Assembly (NCBI RefSeq): GCF_018403245.1
Contig: NZ_BOSH01000011.1
Coordinates: 152,843-216,842 of the forward strand
Reading direction: 5' to 3'
From: Paenibacillus sp. J2TS4
GTDB lineage: Bacteria; Bacillota; Bacilli; Paenibacillales; NBRC-103111
Length of the DNA: 64,000 nt
Below, in pieces: positions 34,892 to 44,344 of this stretch; the stretch's first letter is position 1, and every line of letters begins with the position of its first letter. The notes beneath the pieces were generated by a model, which was given only the letters and a program-made list of their open reading frames with translations, did no database searches and was not told where the DNA came from. Made by a program: the position numbers and the translations under genes.

Positions 34892-35218
34892 CACTATGAA
34901 ACATTCCTTGTTACCTTCCTATTCATTGAATCGATATTCTCATTATTCTGGAGTTAGATTAGTTCCATCTACCCTATTGCTTTAGCGGGAGTAACCGCCT
35001 GCATATTCGCTATTTTTCTACATTTTCCGACATTTTCCCCTGTATATTTAAGGTTCAAATAGGTGACCCATTCCTTAAATACCAGGAATCGTTTACAATA
35101 GTAGTGTTACACTATAGCAATTCCTATGGTCGGATGCCAGCCCGATGCTAGAAATCTTTGTTGTCATTTATGCTAGCGGTTTCATTAGTCGACTTCTCGA
35201 AGGACAGGGAGGTGCGAA
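34892..35218. other. Divergent intergenic region before the AraC regulator
   Basis: No gene is seen. The stretch includes two adjacent ACATTTTCC copies near 35020-35035. A poor promoter candidate is TTTACA at 35092 with TATAGC at 35113. It ends with the ribosome binding site GGGAGGTG before ATG 35219. Confidence 0.35.
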
Positions 35219-37492
35219 ATGAATTGGAATCTCTTCAAGTCCAAGCTGTTGTTGAAATACATCTGGTCTTATATCTTAATCTTTCTCATCCCGTTAATCA
35301 TCCTTACCTTCCTCATTTACCATAACGCTGTCAAAAATTTGCGCACCGAGATTGAACAATCTAATGTCAATCAGTTGAACCAGGTTAAGCACAATATCGA
35401 TGCGCGAATGACCGAGCTTCGGGATGTTGCTACCCGGATTGCCTACGATGAGCGGCTGACTCCTTATATGGTAAGCCACCCCTATTATTCACGTGACGCC
35501 ATTCAAATGCTGGAGAAATATAAAGCGAACAGCTCGATCCTGGATGAAATTTTCCTGTACTTTCGCAAGGACGACGTCATCTATTCATCGCGGGGGCTGA
35601 CAGATCTGAACGTCTTGTTCGAGCATTCCTATGTATTCAAGGACTGGAGCAAGGGGGAAATCATCCACGATCTGAATCTAGTCGCTTATCCGGTAATACG
35701 TCCGGCGGATTCAGTGAACACCAACATGCATCTTGAAAAGTCTTTGCTCGCTTATCTGGTGCCTATTTCACCAAACAATTCTTACCCGCACGGAACCGTC
35801 CTTTATTTAATGGAGGAATCCCAACTTACGGGATTAATGGACTCCATCTTGAACGATTTTAAGGGCAATAGTTACATTTTTGACCAAGACGGCCAGGTGC
35901 TTGCCCGTAATCATCATGGGGCTCCCATACCTAAGGAGGAGCTGCACGTTCTTTCGGCATTGAGCTCAGGCATTCACAGCCTGACGTTGAACAAGCAGTC
36001 GCACTCCGTCGTCGCGGTCAAGTCGGGCTTCAACGGCTGGACCTATGTGACCGCCATGCCGAGCAATCAGTTTTTCAGCCGTGTTTTCCACATCCAGACC
36101 TTTTTTCTGCTTGCCTTTGCCATTGTCGTCTTGGTCGGGATTTTCGCAGCTGTTATTCTCGCCAAGAGGCAGTATCACCCCATTCGCGATTTGATGGAAT
36201 TCGCCAAGCTGAAGGCGGACTCCACCGTACCCGTCTTGACCAAATCCCCCAATGAACTGGAATGGATACGCCAGATGCTGCATAACTACAGTAATCGCGT
36301 CGATATTCAGGAGCCCTATGCCAGGAATCAATTTTTGCTTATGCTCTTGATGCATGGACTGCCTGAAGAACAGCAATCGGGGGATCTTTTGAAGATGTTC
36401 GGCATAGAATTGGTTGGCGGTCTTTACTTCGTCATTTCTATGGCTTGGGACGAATATCCCGGCATATCGGAACCGTTACAGGATCGGCAAAAAATTATCC
36501 ATTTGCTAACCCAAGTGGAAATTCCGGAATATAAGACAGAGGCTTATGGCGTCGAGTTGCCGCAGTCCGATCAACTTGCGCTCATTGTCTGCATGAATGA
36601 AACCGATAACGGCCTTCCGCCAAACCACCGGATGGAGCGGATCGTCGAAGCCTTGCGCGCCATTGTGATGGAAAATTCACATCTGATTCCGTCTTTTGGG
36701 ATCGGCAAGAGCTATTCGAGTCTCGAGATGCTGGACCAATCCTATATTGAAGCCTCCTCTGCTCTGGAATATCGGATGGCCAACGGCAAAGGCAGCACGA
36801 CTTACTTCGAGAAGCTGTCTGACGCGCCTAATTCGACGTTCTGGATTCCGAAGGATGCTCTGCTCAAGCTCGTCCAAAGCTTGAAGCATGGCAACGAAAC
36901 CGTCGCGATCCAAATGATCCGAACCATCTTTGCCAATGTAAGGTCGCAAACGTTGTCATTAGCTTTTCTGCGCTGTATCTGCTTCGATCTCCTGAACACC
37001 CTTCTCAAGACAGCGTCGGAGCTAGGTATGGACGAATTCATTCAGGATATCCCGAACATGACTTCCTTCGAATCGTTAGAGGAACTGGAAAGCAAGCTGG
37101 GGATTTTCGCCGCGCAAATATGCAGGCAAGTCGAGCGAAACACGGAGTCCAAACAGCACTCGCTCATGGATGAGATTATCGCTCAGGTCGATGAGCAGTA
37201 TACCGACTACCAGCTCAGCCTGGACAAGCTCGCGCAAAAACATTCCATCTCGTCCTCTTACTTGAGCCGCGCCTTCAAAGAGCAAACAGGAAGCAATTTC
37301 TCGCAATACATCTGGCAGCTCCGAATGGATGAAGTCATTCGTCAATTGCTGACGACTGGCGATCCGCTTAAGGATATTATCGTCCGGGTCGGGTATTTGG
37401 ACACCCCTAACTTCATTCGCAAGTTCAAGAAAGTAACCGGATATACCCCTGGCCAATATCGAAAAATACATGCTCGAACGAGACAACTTTGA
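35219..37492 (+). CDS. Membrane-bound AraC-family transcriptional regulator (sensor type)
   Basis: The 757-residue regulator has a first membrane helix at about 15-38 and an extracellular Cache-like sensor region at about 40-285. A second helix lies at about 290-315 (FFLLAFAIVVLVGIFAAVIL), with a cytoplasmic linker after it. A C-terminal double helix-turn-helix (about 650-750) reads LSLDKLAQKHSISSSYLSRA ... VGYLDTPNFIRKFKKVTGYT. This architecture is common in Paenibacillus, where such proteins sense extracellular carbohydrate and control neighbouring LplABC transporters. The solute-binding protein gene faces it from the other strand. The sugar is unknown. Confidence 0.88.
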   Translation: MNWNLFKSKLLLKYIWSYILIFLIPLIILTFLIYHNAVKNLRTEIEQSNVNQLNQVKHNIDARMTELRDVATRIAYDERLTPYMVSHPYYSRDAIQMLEKYKANSSILDEIFLYFRKDDVIYSSRGLTDLNVLFEHSYVFKDWSKGEIIHDLNLVAYPVIRPADSVNTNMHLEKSLLAYLVPISPNNSYPHGTVLYLMEESQLTGLMDSILNDFKGNSYIFDQDGQVLARNHHGAPIPKEELHVLSALSSGIHSLTLNKQSHSVVAVKSGFNGWTYVTAMPSNQFFSRVFHIQTFFLLAFAIVVLVGIFAAVILAKRQYHPIRDLMEFAKLKADSTVPVLTKSPNELEWIRQMLHNYSNRVDIQEPYARNQFLLMLLMHGLPEEQQSGDLLKMFGIELVGGLYFVISMAWDEYPGISEPLQDRQKIIHLLTQVEIPEYKTEAYGVELPQSDQLALIVCMNETDNGLPPNHRMERIVEALRAIVMENSHLIPSFGIGKSYSSLEMLDQSYIEASSALEYRMANGKGSTTYFEKLSDAPNSTFWIPKDALLKLVQSLKHGNETVAIQMIRTIFANVRSQTLSLAFLRCICFDLLNTLLKTASELGMDEFIQDIPNMTSFESLEELESKLGIFAAQICRQVERNTESKQHSLMDEIIAQVDEQYTDYQLSLDKLAQKHSISSSYLSRAFKEQTGSNFSQYIWQLRMDEVIRQLLTTGDPLKDIIVRVGYLDTPNFIRKFKKVTGYTPGQYRKIHARTRQL

Positions 37493-37539
37493 TGTCTGCC
37501 AACGATGAGTAACAAATGTATTGTTGAGTAAAGCAGCAC

Positions 37540-37577
37540 AAATCCCCGGAATCAACCGTTCCCGGGGATTTTTCTCT
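37540..37577. terminator. Terminator between the AraC regulator and the transporter operon
   Basis: AAATCCCCGG at 37540-37549 pairs with CCGGGGATTT at 37562-37571, followed by TTTCTC on the plus strand. It probably serves both converging transcripts. Confidence 0.8.
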
Positions 37578-37593
37578 ACTTTAAGAGCGATGT

Positions 37594-39201
37594 TTATTTC
37601 GAATCCCAACGATCATATGCCGCTTGATAGATTTCTACTATCCGATCCGCACCCATTTTCATCAATTGATCTCTGTATTTATCCCAATTGCTAAGCGGCT
37701 CCTGGCCCGTGACGAATTTCGCTTCCATCTGCTTCACGTATGTATCGAGATCCGAGCGCAATCTGGATGTTTCCTGCTGCTCCTCCTGCGTTTGGTATAC
37801 TTTAGGATAGGGGACTTTTGCATAAGGCACCAGTTTCTCCAAGGTTTCTTTATCTATCCATTCGTCGAATTCGCCTCTCAGCCCTTTGCTCACCTTAGCG
37901 TCCGCCACTCCCGGCGTCACGATACCGTAATCGGGGGTCAACGTTGCTCTGTAGTCTTCACGGTCTCCTCCGCCAGGAACAGGGAGCCATTCTTTGACTT
38001 GATTCTCCTTGTCCTTAAACTTCCACAGAATTCCTTCCGGACCTTGTCCGAACAGCGTCGCTCCATCATACGTATACAGGTAATCGATCCAGCGCATCGC
38101 CGCTTCCGGAGACGGGTTGCTGCTCGTGATGGCGAACGCGCCTGTTGACAGCCCCGGGTGCTTGCCATAGACCGGAGCGTCCACCATCTCGCTTTTCACA
38201 GGCAGCATCATCGGATCGTCCGTCCCTGGCTCGCCACCGAGCGTGAAGTATGGATGATAGTCGGAGAACAGCGCCACTTGGTTGTTTTTCCCTTTAGCCT
38301 TCTTCTGATCGTCCGTTTGAGAGAAGGTTTCCTTATCCAGCAGGCCGTCATTCCACAAACGGTTCAAAAAGGTCAGATAGCCTTTATACCCTTCTTCCAT
38401 CGGAGTGTAATGCACTTTGCCGTCTTTATCGGCATAGATTACTTCGCTGTAGATTCCCCAGAAGCCCAGCATGAACATCCGAATATCATCCAGCTTGACG
38501 GATACAAGCGGAATCTCGTCCTGCTTGCCGTTACCGTTTGGATCCTCTTCCTTGACCCGTTTAAGGTAGGTATACAGCTCTTCCGTAGTCTCCGGCAATT
38601 TATCCATGTCCAGTGCTTTCAGAAATTTGCCGTTATACCACATAGGGCCGCGATACCAGACTGCGGACAAATCGATACGCGGCAATGTATAGATATGCCC
38701 ATCGGGTGTCGTAATCGATTTGCGGATGTCCGGATGCTCATCCAGCACCTTCTTAATGTTAGGTGCGTAATGATCGATCAATTCTTCCAGCGGAAGAAGA
38801 ACCCCCTGACCACCATAGTTGACTTCCTCGGCCGATGTAATCTGTGCTGCGTAGAAAATGTCCGGTAAATCGCCGCTTGCAAAGACCAGGTTTTTCTTCG
38901 TGTCGAAGCTATCCATCGGCGCGTTGCGGAACTGGAGCTTGATGCCTGTCAGTTTCTCCATCTCTTCGAATACTTTCATATCTTCCCAGTTTTGAATCCC
39001 GGCGTCGGGTCCCATCATCGTCAATGTGAGCGGCTCGTTGACAATCGGGAACCCTTCTTTATTCACGTTGCTTGCCGAGGCGGAATCTGTATTGTCCGGG
39101 TTGCCTGTTCCCTGCTTATTCTGCGAGCTGCAGCCTGCCGCCAGGGTCATGAGCAAGGTCGCAGACAACATAACCGCCCACATCTTGGTAAGCTTTTGCA
39201 T
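37594..39201 (-). CDS. Extracellular solute-binding lipoprotein (LplA type)
   Basis: The signal peptide ends in the lipobox LAAGC (Cys near residue 24), so the protein is lipid-anchored outside the membrane. It is 535 residues, the long form used by LplABC-type oligosaccharide ABC importers. Binding-protein family 1 sequence appears in LTGIKLQFRNAP, KNLVFASGDLPDIFYAA and the AMRWIDYLYTYDG segment. It is the last gene of a three-gene transporter operon and is preceded by its two permeases. No ATPase gene is present; these systems use a shared MsmX-like ATPase encoded elsewhere. Confidence 0.9.
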   Translation of the reverse strand: MQKLTKMWAVMLSATLLMTLAAGCSSQNKQGTGNPDNTDSASASNVNKEGFPIVNEPLTLTMMGPDAGIQNWEDMKVFEEMEKLTGIKLQFRNAPMDSFDTKKNLVFASGDLPDIFYAAQITSAEEVNYGGQGVLLPLEELIDHYAPNIKKVLDEHPDIRKSITTPDGHIYTLPRIDLSAVWYRGPMWYNGKFLKALDMDKLPETTEELYTYLKRVKEEDPNGNGKQDEIPLVSVKLDDIRMFMLGFWGIYSEVIYADKDGKVHYTPMEEGYKGYLTFLNRLWNDGLLDKETFSQTDDQKKAKGKNNQVALFSDYHPYFTLGGEPGTDDPMMLPVKSEMVDAPVYGKHPGLSTGAFAITSSNPSPEAAMRWIDYLYTYDGATLFGQGPEGILWKFKDKENQVKEWLPVPGGGDREDYRATLTPDYGIVTPGVADAKVSKGLRGEFDEWIDKETLEKLVPYAKVPYPKVYQTQEEQQETSRLRSDLDTYVKQMEAKFVTGQEPLSNWDKYRDQLMKMGADRIVEIYQAAYDRWDSK

Positions 39202-39227
39202 GCTTATTTCCTCCCTTTTTCATGGAA

Positions 39228-40139
39228 TCAGCCTTTGACGGAACCAATCATAACTCCTTGCACAAAGTACCTCTGCAAAAATGGATAGACAACAATAACC
39301 GGCAGCGATGAGACAATAATGACCGCATACTTGACGAGCGCGGCCACTTCCGCTTTGTTGTTCATAGCCGCTGCGACCGAGGAATCGACCGCCGTTCCTT
39401 TGGCCTGTGCGGACATCTCCTGGAGAACGAGAATCTGACGCAAAATCATTTGCAGCGGGTATTTCGTCTCTTCGTTCAAATATATAAGAGCTCCAAAGTA
39501 ACTGTTCCAGTGTCCGACCCCATAGAACAAAGCCATGACAGCAATGATTGGCGCCGACAGCGGCAGGACGACCTTAACGAACAGCCTCAGGTTGGTGCAG
39601 CCGTCGATATGAGCGGCCTCCTGCAATTCCTTCGGGATTGTCGATTGGAAGAAGGTGCGCGCCACAATGATATTCCATACGGATGCCGCTCCAGGCAAAA
39701 TGAGCGCCCACATGCTATTGACGAGTCCCAAATTTTTGACAAGCAAGTAGCTCGGGACCAGACCGCCGCCGAAAAACATCGTGACCATAAACATCCCCAT
39801 GAAGAAGCTTCGTCCCATAAAATCTTTGCGGCTCAAAGCATAAGCCGCGGGCAAGGTGACGAACAGATTGACCGTGGTTCCGACCAGCGTATAGAGAATG
39901 GTGTTTTTGTAGCCTGACCATATTTTGGCGTTCTCGAATACCCTCACATAGCCTTCGAACGTTATTCCTTTAGGAAATAACCACATTTCACCCGAGTTGA
40001 CCAGCTTCGGGTCGCTGATCGATGCGCTGATAATATACAATATGGGGTACGCCACAATGACGAATGCCATTAGGAGATAAATGTAGTTGAAGATGACGAA
40101 GATTTTGTCCCCTCTCGTTTCTTTCACAGCAGCCACCAT
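39228..40139 (-). CDS. Carbohydrate ABC transporter permease (LplC/YtcP type)
   Basis: This 303-residue inner-membrane permease has six helices. Its EAA loop, which docks the ATPase, is ELQEAAHIDGCTNLRLFVKV at about 190-210. It ends with the family tail RYFVQGVMIGSVKG. It follows the partner permease with a 15-nt gap and is transcribed with the binding protein. Confidence 0.92.
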   Translation of the reverse strand: MVAAVKETRGDKIFVIFNYIYLLMAFVIVAYPILYIISASISDPKLVNSGEMWLFPKGITFEGYVRVFENAKIWSGYKNTILYTLVGTTVNLFVTLPAAYALSRKDFMGRSFFMGMFMVTMFFGGGLVPSYLLVKNLGLVNSMWALILPGAASVWNIIVARTFFQSTIPKELQEAAHIDGCTNLRLFVKVVLPLSAPIIAVMALFYGVGHWNSYFGALIYLNEETKYPLQMILRQILVLQEMSAQAKGTAVDSSVAAAMNNKAEVAALVKYAVIIVSSLPVIVVYPFLQRYFVQGVMIGSVKG

Positions 40140-40154
40140 GCAGAAATCCCTCCT

Positions 40155-41120
40155 CTACCACAAGCTTGTTTCACTGGTGCGGCGGGCAATCTGGTTGACC
40201 GTAACGAGCAATATAGCGTTAACTATCGAATTGAACAACCCTACAGCTGTGGAGAAACTGTATTGGGCATCCAACAGACCTGAACGATACACGAACGTCG
40301 AAATAACGTCCGAGGCTTCCATGTTAAGCGGGTTCTGGAGGAGCAGGATTTTCTCAAAACCAATACTCAAAATACTGCCCATGTTCAGGATAAGCAAAAT
40401 CGTAATGGTAGGAATGATGGTCGGAATGTTAATGTTCCAAATCCGCTGCCAGCGGCTCGCTCCATCCATAATGGCCGCCTCATACAGCTGCGGATCAACT
40501 CCCGATAAAGCGGCTAAATAGATGATCGTTCCCCAGCCCGTGCTCTGCCAGACACCGGACAGAACATATACCGTCTTGAACCAGGCCGGATCGGTCAGGA
40601 ATGCCGGTGCATCGATTCCTATAAAATTTAGAATGTGGATAATAATTCCGGTTGTTGGGGATAAGAACGTGATGATGATCCCGGCCATGACGACTACGGA
40701 AATAAAATGCGGGGCGTATGTCACGGTTTGCACGGTTCTCTTGAAGAAAACTCCTTTAGCTTCATTAAAGGCCAACGCCAGTATGATGGGAAGCGGAAAA
40801 CCTACAGCCAATTCATACAGGCTGATGCTGAGTGTGTTCCACAGCAGGTCCCAGAAATAGTAGGAGTTGAAAAATCGTTCGAAATGTTCGAAGCCTACCC
40901 AAGGGCTGCCCAGGATTCCCTTGGTCGGGATAAAGTTTTTGAAAGCGATCTGAATTCCGTACATCGGGCCGTAGTGGAATATCAGGAAGTAAAAGAACGC
41001 AGGTGCAATAAACAAATAGAGCTCCCAGTTTTTGAGCAGCTTTCTCCAGAACGATTTCCTTTTGTTTAATCCGGCCGGTTCCAAATTCATTGCAAGAGTA
41101 GTCTGTTCCTTTCCTTGCAT
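40155..41120 (-). CDS. Carbohydrate ABC transporter permease (LplB type)
   Basis: This permease (about 321 residues) has NWELYLFIAPAFFYFLIFHY as its first helix, then YGPMYGIQIAFKNF. The EAA loop is YEAAIMDGASRWQRIWNINI. I chose ATG 41120 because GGAGGGAGGAG lies just upstream; the frame runs 35 codons further with no site. It is the first gene of the operon, 75 bp downstream of a cre-like operator. Confidence 0.9.
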   Translation of the reverse strand: MQGKEQTTLAMNLEPAGLNKRKSFWRKLLKNWELYLFIAPAFFYFLIFHYGPMYGIQIAFKNFIPTKGILGSPWVGFEHFERFFNSYYFWDLLWNTLSISLYELAVGFPLPIILALAFNEAKGVFFKRTVQTVTYAPHFISVVVMAGIIITFLSPTTGIIIHILNFIGIDAPAFLTDPAWFKTVYVLSGVWQSTGWGTIIYLAALSGVDPQLYEAAIMDGASRWQRIWNINIPTIIPTITILLILNMGSILSIGFEKILLLQNPLNMEASDVISTFVYRSGLLDAQYSFSTAVGLFNSIVNAILLVTVNQIARRTSETSLW

Positions 41121-41194
41121 CGGCTCCTCCCTCCTTGATAAATTTTGCAGCACATGGCTCGTTATGTTTAACTTGTTAAATGCCGCACTACTTT

Positions 41195-41208
41195 CGTTAG
41201 CGCTTACA
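41195..41208 (-). promoter_or_regulatory. cre-like CcpA operator upstream of the sugar transporter operon
   Basis: On the minus strand TGTAAGCGCTAACG matches the cre consensus TGWAANCGNTNWCA except at the last base. It sits 75 bp before the first permease gene, so catabolite repression by CcpA is likely. Confidence 0.6.
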
Positions 41209-41225
41209 TAATTGATTGTAGGCAA

Positions 41226-41544
41226 TTTCTTTGAAGCACGTAAATATGTCGATTATGCATTGTCATTTGGCAATCGGTTAAATCGGCCAAACTGCATGGT
41301 TATCGGATTTCCCTCTTCCGGCCCCCTTCTCTTGTCCTGCCGCAAATCCCACAGAATTGGTCATAATTGATGTACGGATTACTTATCAAATTTTACATAC
41401 TTTTAGTTTCCATACATCGGCACACGAAAATAACCCGCCCAAGTTACCGGATGACGGGTGATTTCCGCATATTTTCTCGAAGGTTCCCTCCAAAGTGTTA
41501 TCTTTGGGACGGTATGCCGTACGTCCTTATTTCTTTTGCAAACG
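41226..41544. other. Intergenic region upstream of the transporter operon
   Basis: No gene is seen. A CCCG/CGGG stem near 41440-41460 followed on the minus strand by TTATTTTC may be a weak terminator for the gene ending at 41545. Confidence 0.35.
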
Positions 41545-43146
41545 CTAGAGAACCCCCATTGACAACATCGATTCCTTAACGTGCTCCATGACCGGAAGTT
41601 TGTTTACCCTCTCAAGCTGAATACCTAATCGTTGGCATAGCTTGAGTAGTACGCCATAAGCCTGATCATTCTCCACCCATATCCGAGACGGAATCGAACC
41701 GACGGCCTCTACGCTACTCACTAAGTGATGTTGCAAATGATGGTTAAGATCATCTTCCGGACCCACCAAATCATAAGTTAGCACCTGGCCCGATCGCTGA
41801 TCCAGACACATGTGGAAACGAGGATAATAGGGTCGCTCGTCTTCTTCCTCTTGGACAGGGGTTGGTCCATAAAATAGCCCATATTCCCATACAGCAGAGT
41901 CTTGTTTGTAATTTTTCTTGATCTGAGCCTGCTGGATATCGGATATTACCGATTCGCAGACTTGCGATGAAGATGCGGGTGGTTCGATGTTCAACCAACT
42001 ATCTTTCCATAGGGTTCTGTCTCCCTCTATGGTGGAGGAACGTGTGAATATCCGGCTATCGTCACCGCTATTTAGAATATGCGGCTCCTTTCTCACCCGC
42101 TCCAATACAATCAAAGCCTGCTCTAATACCCGAATCAGGAAATCCGCCTCCGCTTCGCTCAAATGCCATGGGTAATAGCCTGGTTCATAGCTGCGGAAGC
42201 TTGGCCAAGCCTTCCGACCTCTGAACTTCATACCTGTAAGTTGGATTAACTCATATTCATCAGCACTCAGGTCCTTACGATCTTCAAAGGATAGAAGCAA
42301 GGACTTCTGCACGAAAGCCGCATCAGCTTCTTTCAATTCTCCGCTCATGATTTGAAGAAGTGCTCTCAGCCCTTCCTCCCCTTTATAAACAGCCAAACCG
42401 AATAGCTCCTGACCTTCGCCCAATACGCTGCAATATCCGACTTCCCCGGACTTTTCATCCGCCACGGCGAAGAGGTCTATATCACTCATCCACATCCATG
42501 GCTGAAGCTTGTTGAATTGTGCCGCAAGAGAAAACAGCTTGTGCCATAGCGCCGCTTCGTCGATGGCCTCCTGCGCACGCATCGCAAAATCAGCACCCGT
42601 CAGCGGAAAGCTATTCTCCCTTATCCGTTGATTGATTTGCTTCATAATAACAGCCCCGTCGCTTTCCTCGACTTCTTCGCCCCAAATACCGCCGCTATCC
42701 TCTTCCGGAGCTTCCTTAACCGCTTTGATGCAAACCGGATACTGCATGTCCGCAGAAGGAGCGATTAATTTCTCCAACACAATGCGATGAACCCAGTTAT
42801 CTCCGAAATCATAGGTATACAAGCACGAGTCCTTCTCGACAAACAGCCAGTCACTCACAATCTCTTCCCTCTCGTCAAAATACAGAGGCGTCCACCCTTC
42901 ATCATATTCAGGATTCCCAATAGTAGCCTCGGAAGGACGGGGGTAACCTGCAATATCGAATGATTCCTTTTCCTCCAGCTTGTTCCTGGGCACATCTTTC
43001 ACCGTGAAGCAGTGAAGATGATAATCGTCCCAGTCGAAAGCCATTTGCAAAAGGTGATGAAGCTGATAAAATGTCATTTCTTCGTCTACAAGCAATCTTC
43101 TCCATACACCCGTATGTTCAAGCGTTATTTTTAATTGATAAATCAT
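41545..43146 (-). CDS. Plasmid pRiA4b ORF-3-family protein with C-terminal DUF6930/DUF7309-like region
   Basis: The N-terminal domain (about 1-170) matches the pRiA4b ORF-3 family: IYQLKITLEHTGVWRRLLVD, TFYQLHHLLQMAFDWDDYHLHCF and YTYDFGDNWVHRIVLEK. The family is widespread, often near mobile elements, and has no settled function. The rest (about 190-533) is a long region with conserved aromatic segments seen in Bacillota relatives of this protein (SYEPGYYPWHLSEAEADFLI, RFHMCLDQRSGQVLTYDLV). No partner genes adjoin it. One of the four-dyad repeat elements lies upstream. Confidence 0.75.
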   Translation of the reverse strand: MIYQLKITLEHTGVWRRLLVDEEMTFYQLHHLLQMAFDWDDYHLHCFTVKDVPRNKLEEKESFDIAGYPRPSEATIGNPEYDEGWTPLYFDEREEIVSDWLFVEKDSCLYTYDFGDNWVHRIVLEKLIAPSADMQYPVCIKAVKEAPEEDSGGIWGEEVEESDGAVIMKQINQRIRENSFPLTGADFAMRAQEAIDEAALWHKLFSLAAQFNKLQPWMWMSDIDLFAVADEKSGEVGYCSVLGEGQELFGLAVYKGEEGLRALLQIMSGELKEADAAFVQKSLLLSFEDRKDLSADEYELIQLTGMKFRGRKAWPSFRSYEPGYYPWHLSEAEADFLIRVLEQALIVLERVRKEPHILNSGDDSRIFTRSSTIEGDRTLWKDSWLNIEPPASSSQVCESVISDIQQAQIKKNYKQDSAVWEYGLFYGPTPVQEEEDERPYYPRFHMCLDQRSGQVLTYDLVGPEDDLNHHLQHHLVSSVEAVGSIPSRIWVENDQAYGVLLKLCQRLGIQLERVNKLPVMEHVKESMLSMGVL

Positions 43147-43294
43147 AACAGACCTCGCTTCGCTTTTTCTGGAATAAAAGCTTGCATGGATAGAGTCTTT
43201 AGAACTAGGTTAATCCGTTAATTTTAAGTTGCGGTGTCACGGGCTTCAGCAAGAAAGATGCCAAAGGTGCCTGCTTTTAATAAAGGAAAACAAA

Positions 43295-43480
43295 ATAAGG
43301 TGCAATTGTACACCCCAATTCTGCCAATTTACCCATTTTGGGGATTAAGGTGTGAAAGTGCGCTCTATTTTCTACGATTTTTAAAAAAACGATGATTTCA
43401 CCCATTTAGAGGGTATTGTTGCACTCGAATGCCCATTTCGGGAAAAAGGTTGGAATTTAAGAGGCACTATTGCACTTCAA
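43295..43480. repeat. Four-dyad intergenic element A
   Basis: Four short dyads have 12-base cores at 43301-43312, 43351-43362, 43412-43423 and 43463-43474, giving centre spacings of 50, 61 and 51 bp. The outer pair reads GTGCAATTGT and, inverted, GTGCAATAGT. Between outer and inner dyads both halves carry a CCC...GGG mini-hairpin. The middle holds a TTTTTAAAAAAA palindrome. The whole is an imperfect inverted repeat in non-coding sequence. Confidence 0.65.
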
Positions 43481-43644
43481 TCCGCCTCCATTTGGCTACC
43501 GTTAGAAGGAGATTGGGCATCAAACACTGATTGCAAGATGGAGCCACAATTAATATAAAAAATTTGTTATACTAATTCTATAGATCCGGCAATGAACGTC
43601 TGGTAAAACCCTATCGGAGTCCTTCGAAGCTTCAATCTCTCTTA

Positions 43645-43688
43645 TTGTATTCCTGTAGTGAGACAGGCCTACGGATGCAGGAATACAA
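43645..43688. repeat. 11-bp-stem hairpin upstream of the heptad-repeat gene
   Basis: TTGTATTCCTG at 43645-43655 pairs with CAGGAATACAA at 43678-43688, with a second small stem (GTAG/CTAC) inside. It lies in the likely 5' leader, 37 bases before the start codon. No T-run follows on either strand, so I do not call it a terminator. Confidence 0.5.
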
Positions 43689-43725
43689 AATCTTCAACTA
43701 ATTATAACATTGAAAGGATATCTAC

Positions 43726-44157
43726 ATGGAGCAGAAGTTAAATTTAATACTTAAAGAACTACAAGCATTAAATGATCGGGTCGCTTCAATTGATGATCGA
43801 GTGACTTCACTTGATAATCGGGTAGCCTCACTTGATGAGCGAGTGACTTCACTTGATAATCGGGTAGCCTCACTTGATGAGCGGGTTGCTTCACTTGAAT
43901 CTGGGCAAAAGGAAATCAATCAAATAGTGACCGTTATACGTGATCGTCAAGAAGAGTCAGATGCTAAACTAGAAGCCCTCTCAGTTAAATTCAATAAACT
44001 TCACGGCATAGTGGTTGGACATACCGAAAAAATAGAGAACATTGCTAAAGGCCAAGAAAGACATGAAGGAATTCTCGGAACGTTAGCACTTCGCTCAATC
44101 GAACACGAAACAGAACTTCGTAACTTAAAAGGACTCAAAACCGTCATTAATGCTTGA
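43726..44157 (+). CDS. Heptad-repeat coiled-coil protein
   Basis: The 143-residue protein starts at ATG 43726 with GAAAGGATA upstream. Residues about 15-62 are seven-residue repeats of the form D-x-R-V-x-S-L (DDRVTSL, DNRVASL, DERVTSL and so on), which form a coiled coil. The DNA behind them repeats as a nearly perfect 42-bp unit at 43809-43850 and 43851-43892. The C-terminal part continues as charged helix (VVGHTEKIENIAKGQERHEG). Such proteins are common in Bacillales and unassigned. Repeat number could vary between strains. Confidence 0.7.
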   Translation: MEQKLNLILKELQALNDRVASIDDRVTSLDNRVASLDERVTSLDNRVASLDERVASLESGQKEINQIVTVIRDRQEESDAKLEALSVKFNKLHGIVVGHTEKIENIAKGQERHEGILGTLALRSIEHETELRNLKGLKTVINA

Positions 44158-44340
44158 CGCAAGCAAAGGAGAAGCGAATTTTGAGCACTTAACATGGATT
44201 TCGTCAGAAAAGTAACGAATAGTGACGCGTTGAAACATATTGTTGATCTTTCTGAAAGCTGTTAGTGATTGAGTCCATGATGTATTGAATAAGGAAGTTG
44301 CAGCAATCGAAAACCCCCTCTCCAGGTCGAGCAAGTTGTA
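44158..44340 (+). other. Intergenic sequence with a possible decayed antitoxin-like start
   Basis: ATG at 44194 opens 23 codons (MDFVRKVTNSDALKHIVDLS then ESC) before a TAG. The peptide resembles the N-terminus of small DUF2281/antitoxin-like proteins but breaks off where the rest should continue. No ribosome binding site is close. I read it as a possible remnant. Confidence 0.25.
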
Positions 44341-44344
44341 GAAA

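Noticed and set aside
43780..43900. CRISPR or intergenic repeat array
   Set aside because: The 42-bp units are contiguous and encode in-frame heptads of a coiled coil.
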